From contig JANFAH010000014.1 of assembly GCA_024663395.1 (NCBI GenBank), positions 1,387,475 through 1,451,474 of the forward strand: 64,000 nt of DNA, read 5' to 3'. Numbering within the stretch: the first letter of the stretch is position 1; every line of letters starts with the position of its first letter. Made by a program: the position numbers and the translations under genes. This document shows, one piece after another, positions 1 to 11,400 of the stretch. The notes under the pieces are model-generated. The model was not told the DNA's origin and did not search any database. It worked only from the letters and a program-made list of their open reading frames with translations. The DNA is from Pisolithus tinctorius. Its lineage: Eukaryota > Basidiomycota > Agaricomycetes > Boletales > Pisolithaceae.

Positions 1-383
1 GACCCAAGCCGTTTCTAGCAAGTAATGTCTTTGAACCACGAAGCCTTGCTTCTCCACAAACGCGGTGTACACATCATGAGCGTGTCTGACCTCAGAGCGG
101 TGTCAGATCACTCATGATCAATACACGAAATCCATTACCTTTCTTCGAACTTCAGTTCGGGGTGATCTGATGAAAAGGAGGGATGGATAGAAGATTCAAA
201 TCAGTAGCTCGTGGCGATTGAAAGCGATATACCAAGGATGTCTTGACTGAGTTCCCGGAGCGCTGGACTGAGCTCGTTGATAGTCTTCTCGATGATTTGT
301 AGTATATCTGGTCTATACACGTCACCTTTCAGCAGAGATAGCCTTGGTTTCTGGTCCCCGGGTTTCCAAACGACATCAACCAT
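1..383 (-). CDS. M20-family amidohydrolase/peptidase, N-terminal part, cut by window edge
   Basis: N-terminal portion of a zinc-dependent M20-type amidase or peptidase; the rest lies beyond the left edge. Three exons can be read on the minus strand: 383..233, 166..139 and 85..1, with GT-AG introns and matching phases. The joined protein carries a helix ending in ELSPALRELSQDIL, then DHPELKFEER, the conserved HPEL turn seen near the start of M20 proteins, and then HAHDVYTAFVEKQGF, typical of this family before the first metal-binding region. The metal ligands themselves are not in the window. Start chosen at the Met at 383 (MVDVVWKPGD); an in-frame Met at 434 is possible but adds an unconvincing hydrophobic leader. 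Substrate cannot be told from this fragment. Confidence 0.75.
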
Positions 384-624
384 GATTGGATTGCAGTAAT
401 AGCTCAGGCTCAAGACGGTGAGAAGTCCAATCAACTCAAGGGGTCGTCAGATGGAAGTGCTCGGACGCAGTGATTGACAGCCGAACAAGCTAGTGTCACA
501 TATAAACAGGATAATAAGGCATATACAAGGTAGAGGCACAAAAATGACGTTGACACAAGACCAATGCAGAGTAAATAACTAGAGTTGGAACGAAGAGAGA
601 AAGCATTGCAAAACCAACACAAAG

Positions 625-3600
625 CTATGCGAAAGAGCTAGTGACACGACTGTTGACCCGAGAACGATGTTGTCGATTCCTAAGATGCACTTCATAATTG
701 GAAAGTGTGTCACCGGGACCAGGGTTGTAGAGCTGCATGCGAAAACGATCGATCAACAAAACGAGGAAGCGGATACAAAGCAGCGCAATCCACCTTTCCA
801 GGACAATCAAGACACTTGATTCTCCACTCTGGGAGCGCCTTGGGTGTAGGCTTGCGCAGGATCGCTTCAAATTTGTCATCTGGATACTTGGCTTGCAAAT
901 CATGCATCGCAACAGTAAGCCACAGAGGTAAGGTCTATGCACACGTCTTTTGAATTGAAGCTTGTGCTATGTGGTAGGATACTTACGGTCGACCCATTGG
1001 GTTGAGGTGCTGCTGAACCAGACCTGGGCTCCCCAGGAGACGTTAGCTGGGTATCGGTCGGCGGTCGCGGGGAGTCTGGTGTGCCAGGACGTGATGAAGT
1101 TGCTGGTTGTTGCGATGTACCGTTAATCTTCAACGACTGTTGCGCAAGAGGGGCCTCGTCACCGCTGGAAGCCGAGGTCACTGGAGAAACTGGTCTGTCG
1201 TCCTCTGAGGGGGGTACAGTCGAAGTTACGGGTGGTGGCGCTTCCGCTTCGGATTTTTGACGACTCGGCGTTTCGTTGCCTTCTGCCACGGCAGCAGAAT
1301 TTGGCGCACGACCTCGTTTCTTGGTATTGGTCTTCGTTTGATCGGTCTCATTACTGAGATTGAGATGATACTCAGGGTCAGGATTGTACTGGACAGGGCG
1401 TAACCGTCTATGTCGATGCCAGAACTTGCCTGTGTAACAGGTAAGAATAACACCGCACGAACAGAATTGCAAGACGTACCGCAGGGACCGCATTGTGATT
1501 TATCGCCAAGAGGGCCTTTCCGCCTCCCTATGGCTATGTTTTCAGGGCAGCCGCAGTTCGAACAGTGCCATACGCCATTGATGACGTTCGCGTGTTGACC
1601 ATCAGCAAGCTCCTTCTCCTTCGCTTCCCTTTCAGCCTCTCGTGCCTTCTTAGCTGCGGTTTTGGAGTCTGGCGGAGGAGGGTTTACAACAGGAGGAGGG
1701 GGTTCTTTGTCTAGAAGAGAAGATGGCAACATCGAAGTGGACTCGACTGCAGTGGAAGGCGTCGGTGCACTGACTTGCGCACGCGGTCGGAGGACAGAAG
1801 ACGGATATGATGGAGGCTTGAAAAGCCCCTTCGGCTTCTTCTCTTTGCCAGGGGTCACCGTAACCATAGGAGTTGGCTGCTGTTGGGGCAATTGCAAAGG
1901 CAAAATAGGTGTTCCATTTTCCGAGGCCACCATGTTTGCAATTGTCAGTGATGCAGCAGCGGCCGCAGCACGCCTCGACGTGGGTGCATTCACAGCCGCA
2001 GCCAGAGCCAAAGTGGCAGCATCCAGTTCTGGGAAGCCAATCGCTGGCGTTCGGTACGTTCTGTTAGGCTCTCGATCGGGTAATGCAATGCCGCGCCGGC
2101 CACGAGTGTTCCGTTTCCGTCTCTTTGTCAGTTCCTTCTCGCGCTCCCTCTCACTACGTTCGATCTCGCCGTCGCTCATATAGTTGAGTGTGGGTGTATA
2201 GGACTGCACTTGATCCATAGATCTCGTGCCAGAGGTGAGGCTTGGCAAGAAAGCCATGCGAAGATCTTCGTCTTGAACCTGAGACCCGCCACCAGGATGA
2301 CCCACGAGAAAGAGGGATTTCTGGTATACGTGGACCTGCTCTCGTATGGAATGAGAAATAGCGGTTCTGGAACATGGTAAGTACCTTCGTCCATTATTAT
2401 ATCAGATGACTCACTGGAATTCGCCTCCCAGGCCTAGTTCTTTCGCATAGACTTCCGCAAATTGTTCGGGAGAAGCATCCTCATTCTCAAGGTCCCATTC
2501 GAACTGGTCATCCAACTTCACGGAGCCAACGATGATGTCGAGCTAGCATGGAATGATTTATGTGGTCAGGAGACAGACTAGCTTTCCGAGAGAACCGCAC
2601 CTTAATCAAAATACGTAAATCTTCATGCATCTTCTTCTCATCGAGCTCAAATTCGTCCACCATACGCGACGCGTTGTCGTCCTTGGTAGTGGAAATTTCC
2701 GGATTGGAAGCCGCACCAGTAGCGACTTTGCGTTTTTTTCGACGGTTAGTCAAGGTAGCACTTCGTGAAAACGCCTCTTTCCTGCAGCGTTTCCGCCAGG
2801 ATTCCCACCACCGAACCTCTTCTTCGTCCAAAGTCCCCTTACCAATTATAGGGCTATCACCATTACTATCCAGAGAGCACTCAACCCTATCAACAGTTCC
2901 GCAGTTAACTTTATCTTCTAACCCCGACTCATCGAGCTCTTCTATCTTGGGATCTTCCGATTGGGTCGTCTCGACGGCAGAAGGTGGCACCTTCCAATCC
3001 ATGTCGACCATGTGGGCCTTGAAGTCGCTCAATTGTTCCTGTATCGACTTCACAATTACGCTGTGATAACTAGACAAGAGCGAGTAGTCTTCGACAAGGG
3101 TCTGCGCAAACATCTCCGGAGTAATGACCGGATCTTGAAACGAACACGGACCCCGTGTTAGTTTCCAACGTGTAATGAAGGAAATAGAGGGCACATACCG
3201 TTGAGATTCCACAGAAACGTATCTCGCATCTTGTGATGTTCCACATCAAACTCGAGTCTGATCGGAACCAGTTGTTCCGGACGATCCGCTAACTCGGGTG
3301 GAAGCCGTCTGGGTCTATCGTTTCCATCGAATACATCAGCACCGATCAGGAAATGAACACGGGGCGCATAACGTGTGATGGATGGGGGTATAAAAAGACT
3401 CACATCCGAATGCCTTCTCTCCTTCCACCTTTCCGCCTCAGTGTACTACCATCATTCTTGTGCAGTCTGGGGTATCGTACGTCGAATCTGTCCGGCCGCC
3501 TATTGATTCCCATATGCGGAGCAAAGTCACGGTCCCACCACGCTGGGCGAGAAGCAGGACCTGCTGTGCGCATCTCATGCAACATGCGGTTCTGTTTCGC

Positions 3601-6241
3601 GCGGTATATAGCCTCATAAGCGGTGTCCTGAGCCATGACTTCCTTCAATGTTGAAATCTCGGAAGGCGTGAGTGTAAAGACTGGGTCTTCAAACCTGACA
3701 GGTGCTTTCTTCGCTTCCTTAGACTCATCTCCTTCCGGCTGGGAAGACCCGTCATCTGACTTCTTCTCATCCTCAGCACCGTCTGCAGAATCATCAGTTT
3801 TGGAGGCTTTGTAGGGAATGTAGGTGATTTTGGTGACTGCGGGATTCAGAGCGGCGAGGTGGGGAGGGAGTTTGTGTCCTTCAGGTGCGCCTTGCACAGA
3901 TGGCCCTGCAACAACTGAGTTTGTGCCAGTGGATACAGCCATTTCGTTAGGTTTCCGAGCCGGAGCAATTGGCGTTTGACCAGGTAGCAGCTTTCGGAGG
4001 GGAGACTGTTGGTGAGGGTGCACCGGGGGTTGGGACGGCTGCCGGGGTATAGCGAGGTTTGTCGGAATGCCTGAACCCATGGTAGGAATGTTGGGAACAT
4101 TTGTACTCTCCAGATTCTGGCCGATGAAGGATCCCGATGAGCTCGGCGGACGGCTCTAACGCCGAAAACGGACCCACAACGCCATCACGATCAGAAACAA
4201 ACAAGGCAAGCACCAAAAAAATGAACGCGCTTACCACTTCACGTTGCAGGGGCGCGGATTGTTCACGGACCTGTGCTTGCATCATCTGTTCACGTTCTGG
4301 TCGTTGCATGGCCGGAGGTATAACAGGAGGCCCCATCATTCCTCCAGCAGCACCTCCCATCATCCCCCCTCCCCCAAGTCCACTTGGGCCAACGGCATTC
4401 ATGTTCATCGGTCCCATATTGGCCATTCCGCTCATACCGGCCATGTTGGGCACACCTGACATCGGTTGAGCATTCATGCCCATACCCAGGCCCGTGTTCA
4501 TGGGACCACCCACGACTCCACTCATTCCGCTTGTCATTGTGCCACCCATACTATTACCCATGCCACCGCCGATGCCAGAGGACATGTTACCTTGGACGCC
4601 AGCATTCATAGCACTCATCCCTGAACCACCAGTGACACCTCCCATTCCAGGTGCCACACCGACGCCACTTGCCATGCCCATGTGTGCCGGGCCAGGGGCG
4701 CTCAAGCTCATGCGCGGGGATTGGGATGGCTTTGGTGACCCCGTGGCAGAACCAGTTCTCGTTGGTGGACGGTTCATTGGCATACCCATCCCACCTGCGA
4801 CGCCCATCTGTGTCATTTGGGGGTTCATGGTCACCCCCGCGTTCATATGTGGCGGTTGGTTCATCTGCGACATCATGGCCGCGGGGGAGTTCAAATGTGC
4901 GTTCATAGCGTTCATATTCGGATTCAAGTTGGTCGCGCTACCGCTCGACATGTGCATCGGGCCCATGGCAGAATTGAAGTTCATGGAGTTCATGCGCGTA
5001 AGCTGGGGTAATGCCCCGCTTGCTGTGCCAGGTCGTGAACCAGGAGGGCCCATCATGGCATGTGGCGCAACAGCATCCAAGTTATGATGTGAATGATGCG
5101 AACGGGCAGATGCCGATGATGACGGACGCTCGCCGGGCAAAGCAGTAGGATCGTGAGATTGGCTGGGAGCACGTTCGTGAGGTTGTTGACTCGGTTGTCG
5201 CTCATACGTCAGGCTTTGGGCTCGCTCGTGTTGACCTGGAGGTCGCTCGTGTGTCAAGCTAGGACCACGTTCGTGGCCGGATTGACTGGGTGTCGCACTC
5301 AGCCCTCGATCGGAAGGGAGACCATGGCCTAAACTTGCAGCATGTTGGTGTCGTTGGAAGGCCTGGCGTTCATGAGGGGTCATCTGCGCGAAGCGCATGG
5401 GGTTGACATTAGGAGGGATATTCATACGCGGATTGGGAACGATTCCACCACTGCCCATGCTGGACATTCCCTGTATGTTCATGTTTCCGTTGTTGCCCAT
5501 ATTCTGAACGTTTCCTAGTCCACCCATGTTCACGCCCAGACTCATACCACTGCCCATGTTACCGAGGTTGGAATTCAATCCACCCATGCTCATGTTGCCA
5601 GCTCCGCCTGCGAGAGAGGCGGGATTGATCGCGCCCGATTGTTGCTGCTGGAGGAGCTGAGCGGGAGTTAAATTAAGAGAATGGGCGTGCGATTGCGGCT
5701 GTTGTTGCGAGGACGGACCGGACATGAACTGCGATGGCGAGGCAGACATGAGCTGCGTCGGGGATATGGACTGGCCGGCGTTTTGCATGGAAGCAGTGTT
5801 ATTCGAATTCTGAGAAGCGTGCATCTGGGAACCCATATTGGACATTTGGGAGTGCGGTAGACCCATAGACTGTTGACCATGCTGCTGGGGCTGGTTGGAA
5901 TAGGATGGATAGGGATATTTGTTCATCATGCCGTTCATGGAATTTGAATTCTGCTGGGCGTGAAGCATGGCCAAGTAGGCGGGGTTGACCATGTTGGAGG
6001 CTGTGTTGGCAAGGTTCATGGGCATGTTGGAAGGGCCCATGTTCAGGTTCATGCCCATACTAGCTGAAGGGTTGATGTTCATGTCGAGAGAGGAGGATGG
6101 GTTCATGGCCATGTTGTGAGATGCCATGTGCATGCCCATGCCGGCACCCGAGTAGGACATAGTTTGTTGGGATAGTGGGGAGAGCGGGTATTGGCTGGAA
6201 GGTTGCTGTGGGGTGCCAGGATGTGTTTGATAGGTATTCAT
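625..6241 (-). CDS. SNF5: SNF5/SMARCB1-type subunit of SWI/SNF chromatin remodelling complex, with C-terminal GATA-like zinc finger
   Basis: Core subunit of a SWI/SNF remodeller, acting in the nucleus. Nine exons, all GT-AG and summing to 5115 bases in frame (about 1704 residues): 6241..4235, 4155..3404, 3314..3199, 3133..2601, 2542..2415, 2366..1480, 1429..987, 934..794, 732..625. Residues about 1-690 are a Met/Asn/Gly/Gln-rich disordered region. About 890-1215 hold the SNF5 domain with both repeats: DRPEQLVPIRLEFDVEHHK leading to WNLNDPVITPEMFAQTLVE, and LDIIVGSVKLDDQFEWDLEN leading to REQVHVYQKSLFLVGHPGG. Near 1450-1478 a C-x2-C-x17-C-x2-C finger (CSNC...CGPC, then KFWHRHRR) is split by the intron at 1430-1479. 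The tail (AKYPDDKFEAILRK, then PEWRIKCLDCPGK and NYEVHLRNRQHR) is a further conserved block. Much longer than yeast SNF5 or human SMARCB1, as is usual for basidiomycetes. Confidence 0.95.
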
Positions 6242-8419
6242 GGAGGTGTCTAGTAGAGGTTCTGTCGGAGGGGAGGGGGAGAGAGGATGTGAGCACGGAC
6301 ACGCACCGATGGGGGGTCGTTATTAGCGCCCACCCGGGGGGTGGGAGTTGCTGGGAGGGCGCAGGGGGGCTGCATGGACGGGGTCAGCGGGGAACGGGGC
6401 GGGGGGAGGAGGAGGGGGAGGGAGGCTATGGGTGCTTACGTTTCTGGAGCGAATCGAGCGATTCGGGGCAAGGATCAGCGATAAGAAACGGACGAGAGCC
6501 TAAAAGCAAAAAGGATAACATTGAGATTTTGGATTCCCGGCGGGACCATTTGATGGGCGTACTTACAATCAGACGTCTTAGTGGCACTGGACTGTCTGCC
6601 AAACCAACCTTACCGCCCAAGCAAGGAACGACTGGCTGCGGCCACACACACCCTACACTCGAGGCTGTTCCCAGGCGACGAAACTCGGCAAAAGAATCTT
6701 TGTTTTTACGTAGAAAAAAAAGGGAAAAAAATCGAGACGGAACAAGGAAGACGTTCCAGTAGAAGAGACCTGGGACTTGAAGTGGGCTTGTCGTTACCGA
6801 CAACGGCGACGGCGACGGGACAGTAAGTATCGCTGCTGGCTTAACCTCGTCGCCGAAAAAACACAGTCTCACACTCAACCAACCCCGTGACTGTCACGCG
6901 TCACACACTCATACTACGCTCATCACCGCCGGGGACGACGTCGACGCAAGCTGACAACGGAGCGCATCTCAATCGCAGCTCTGGCTGTCACCCGGTGGAC
7001 GCGGGGGAGGCTGGATGGATGGAGAGGGGATCAGGATAATCCCGTGTGCCGAAAAAAGATGTCATCGAGGGACCTGACATATAACGGACTTAACGGAATC
7101 ATTTATTATCATCTCCTGCCAATAATCCCCAAATTATCCTCCACAGAATCGTTCTCAGTCCTCGATCGATGCGTGGATATCAACCGGGTCCATCCGATGT
7201 TTCAGACGTCTCCGCTTGTGTTAATCTAGATGCGTTGCCGCTAGTGGGGGTCCTCGACAGAACCTGTATTTCTTCGATCGACGCAATTTCACTCTGCACA
7301 CTAGCTGGACCCATCTTTCACCATCGCGATGTCCTTGGGATGAACAACAAGCCCCCCATGCTCTCTCAGTCTCTCCTCGATGTAGGCCGGTTCTCTTGGT
7401 AGCGTCGAGGTCGTGCAAGTCGCGGGCATCAAAAATGCAGGTCTCGTGTTGCGCCCAGGTTTCGTTGCGATGCCTGCCGTGGTGGCATGCTGAGGTTACC
7501 CTGTTTCGGCCACAGGACCGAACTTCTTCCAAGATAAAACCACCGAAGAAGAGACTCTTTTGCCTTGGATGCCTACACGAGGTTTGTTCCCATCTGCTGG
7601 CGGACATCCCGTCCCTGATGGAGTTTCCATAGCCGCTGTCGCATGTGAGCGTCAATGCATGATATGAAGGTCACGCTTCCTTCATTGGTTAAAACACGGC
7701 GCAATGACAACCCAACAAACGTCATGCTGGACGAGCCTCTCAGATCTGGAAAAATCATGCACATACCGTTCCCAGAGCGGAATCAGTAATCGGAACAAGG
7801 GCTCCCTTGACGATAGGGCCGATCTACGTTTATCCCTGTGGGACAGCCTTACACAAGTGACCCGTTCCTCATGACGTGGAAACTGCTTTCTGCTTGGTTG
7901 TCTGGAAAACAATACCTCATTTTTATGAGAAGAGCCCGTTTCCTTGCTTTCGAACGATGATTTCATGCTAGTCAAATGACGGGAAGGGATCCGACGAAGG
8001 ACTCGATTTCAATAATAACGGCAAGTATTTATATTCATGCGCCGTCCTTGAGCTGGTATACATCAAACCCCACCGAGGTGTTAATGAGACGTAACTTACC
8101 TCCTGAGAGATTCATCTCTACGCGTTGGCTGGGCTCTGCTGCTATGCTACGAGTTGTGGTGCTACCTTGGCTGAGAGCAGGCTGGGCCCAGTCGGTGACA
8201 AACTTGGAAGCTTCGCGGGTGCTTCATGACAGAGGGCTTCCCCTTTTATACTTGGTTGTATCATAGCTCTGCCACCGTACTACTGTACATCTTCAGTCGT
8301 CATACTGTATCAAACTATTGTCAAGAATCTCAGTTTTTACCATTTGCAACTTGCCGAGCACCGCGTAGTGTCCTTTGTGGCGACAGGACCCAACCCGCTG
8401 CCACGACCAACACAAACTC
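6242..8419. other. Spacer between divergent SNF5 and VPS15 genes
   Basis: About 2.2 kb between two divergent start codons. The first kilobase beyond SNF5 is G-rich on the plus strand and probably holds its 5' leader. Between about 7295 and 8111 the minus strand offers short open frames with plausible splice sites (for example a start at 8111 followed by GTAAGT, and a frame near 7290-7420 reading EPAYIEERLREHGGLVVHP). I could not join them into one convincing protein or match a family. They may be an uncharacterised small gene, or chance. Confidence 0.3.
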
Positions 8420-11400
8420 ATGGGCAACGTACAGTCCGGCTCGACACTCACGCGCACTGGTGGTGCGCTTGACTCGTTCGTGTCAGAGCTGGGAGGAGAT
8501 ATCGTATATGAGAAGAGGTGTGTCGTTGTTCCCCGACGATAGATGCATGTCCGAGATACTGGACTTTGGGCGTACAGCATAGGTCATTGTCGCTTCCTCA
8601 AGACGGTCAAATGCCGACACCGAAACGGATATCTTGTCGTCAAGATATTCATCAAACATGATCCTGGAATAAGCCTTCGCACTCACGTTCGAAAGCAGAA
8701 AGGTACTGGGCACCATTCTGTCGCGTCCTGACCGCGTAGTTGATGTACAATGCAACATCAGTCGACAGGGAGGCTCTGCTGGACATCCCAAACGTATACA
8801 GCTATCAGGCTTTCGTCGAAACCGAAAAAGCTGGCTATCTTATTCGACAGTGGATCACCAGCAACCTATACGACCGTATAAGGTGCGCGCTGAGATGGTC
8901 ATACAGCTCATGTACCTAACTAAAGCCCCCGTTTGCCAGCACACGTCCGTTCCTGTCCATAGTCGAGAAGAAATGGATCGTGTTCCAGCTACTGAGCGCT
9001 CTTTCACTCTCGCATCTCCAGAAGACGCCGCATGGGGACATCAAGTCCACCAATGTCCTTGTCACATCGTCGAACTGGGTCTACCTCACCGACTTTGCAT
9101 CTTACAAACCTACTCGATTACCTTTGGATGACCCATCCGACTTTTCGTTCTTCTTCGATACGACAGGGCGACGGACGTGCTACATCGCACCGGAGCGATT
9201 CTATAAGACGAATGCGAATGTAGAGGCGGATAAGGAACCCGTCACAGAGGCCATGGATATATTCAGCGCGGGATGTGTCATAGCAGAAATGTTCCTCGAA
9301 GGCGCACCTTTGTTTAATCTGAGCCAACTATTCAAGTACCGCGAAGGAGAGTATAACGTGGATGGGCAACTTGCCGCAATAGAAGATGAGGGCATTCGAG
9401 TGAGTGGATCGCCAATCCAGAGATGACCAGATTAATAGCCCTTGTGAAGTCTATGATCAAGCAGATGATCTCTCTTGATCCTGGAACACGACAAACCTTC
9501 GAGTCAATATTGACTAGTTCGCGAGGTAACATCTTACCTGAGTGCTTTTATTCGTTCTTGCACGATTACATCTCATCGATCGGGGAACGACCACTTGTAC
9601 TTCCTCACTCTTCTTCTCCTCCTCCACCCCACAGCTTCGCTGGAAACCCAGCCCAAATACTCCCTACAACCATTGCTATGAAACCTGGAAAGGAGCCAGT
9701 GGCCGGTGCTACTAGTGTTGCCGAAGCCTTACCGAGTGACAGCGACTATAGAATCGCACGAATATGGGAAGACTATGCAAACATCGAACCCTTCCTTGCC
9801 GAGAGCGACGCCGAGCGGACTGTCATGGACGTTCGAGTAGATTTCCAAGCGACAACCCCTGCGACATCTAATACCCATCAGGTGGAATACATGTCGGTAA
9901 TATGAAAAGTACATTGTCGCTGATACATTCACAGGAAATATTCCCCGTTACTTTACATATACCCTCCCACACCGCCGCTTCCAGTCGAACTCCGGCGGAA
10001 GACGGACCGGCATTGATCCTTTTGTCATTGCTGCTAGCAAATATTCGGAACTGTTCCTTACCTTCTTCGCGTCTGCGCGCCCTTGACGTGCTTTTAGCAC
10101 TCTCGTCGCACTTGACAGATGAATCTAAGTTGGATCGGGCTGTCCCGTATATTGTTGAGCTGCTACGGGATGAAGGAGCTGTTGTGAGAGCCGCCGCAAT
10201 GCGGACGCTCATGCAGATAGTAAGCTTCTCATCACACACAATGATTGCAGTCTCTTTTATGGTTCTGTAGTTGATGAAAGTATCTGTCATCACGCCTTCA
10301 AACGCCTCCATTTTCCCAGAATACATCATTCCAAATATTCGCTACCTTGTGCAAGATCCAGAAGTATTCGTCCGTGCTACATATGCCCAGTGCATATCTC
10401 CCCTTGCGGAGACTGCGTTACGGTACCTGGAAATGGGTCAGGCGCTCAAAGCCCATGGTGTCACACCGGGTTTTGATAATGAGCGTCGCGAATACGATGA
10501 AATGCACTTCGAGGTATTTCTCTATCATATTCGTCAGGGCGCGAGGTCTGATCAGACCCATCAGGTATCCTACGACACGTCACTATACGACCTACATCTC
10601 GCCATCCAAGAACACTTATCCGCTCTACTCATGGACCCCTCTCCCGTCGTCAAGCGTGCAGTGTTGCATAATATAAGTTCGCTTTGTATCTTTCTCGGAC
10701 GGCAGAAGACAAACGACGTTGTACTCAGCCATATGATCACATACTTGAACGACCGAGACTGGTCCCTCAGGCACGCCTTTTTCGAGAGCATCGTAGATGT
10801 CGCTGCGTGTGCCGGGGGGAAGAGTTTAGAAGAATACATCCTGCCATTGATGGTGCAAGCTTTGTCTGGTAGGTCTACTTTTTCTTTGCGAAATGGAAGG
10901 TTGCATTTATCTCTGTCGAAGATGTTGAGGAGAGCGTCGTCGCTCGCGTGTTGTCCGCTCTCACGAGCTTGTGCGAGCTCGGGTTGTTTCAGAAGATGCG
11001 GATATGGGAACTATTGAGTGCAACACTTTCGTTCTTTTATCATCCCAACGTTTGGGTGCGCCAAGGTACCTATACATACGTAGTTCTCTGTTAAAGAACG
11101 AACTCTTGCTCATCCAAGTTTATAGGCGCGGCTGCATTCGTAGCGTCGGCTGCGAAGCACCTTCAACCAAGTGACGTTTGGTGTATATTGTATCCGTCGC
11201 TTCGTCACCTGCTCCGGTCAGATGTTCGCGATATCGATGAACAGAGTCTCTTAGCGACGATGAAACCTCCTGTCGGTGTTAATCATCCTTTTCAATTACG
11301 TAGCACTCGTTGACCTGCACTTTTCATGGTATATAGCTTCCGCGCGCTGTCTTCGATGGTGCCGTACAGTGGGCTATGACTGTGGAACGAACCACATTTT

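Noticed and set aside
3947..4234. Continuation of the first SNF5 exon frame as coding
   Set aside because: A GTAAGC donor at 4234 and an acceptor before 4155 keep phase and lead into the next exon; the read-through frame loses the SNF5 domain.
4137..5087. Plus-strand open frames opposite SNF5 exon 1
   Set aside because: They are antisense shadows of the Met/Pro/Gly-rich low-complexity codons.
8543..8731. Short frame at the VPS15 5' end as a separate start
   Set aside because: It includes intron sequence; the MGN start at 8420 splices perfectly into it.
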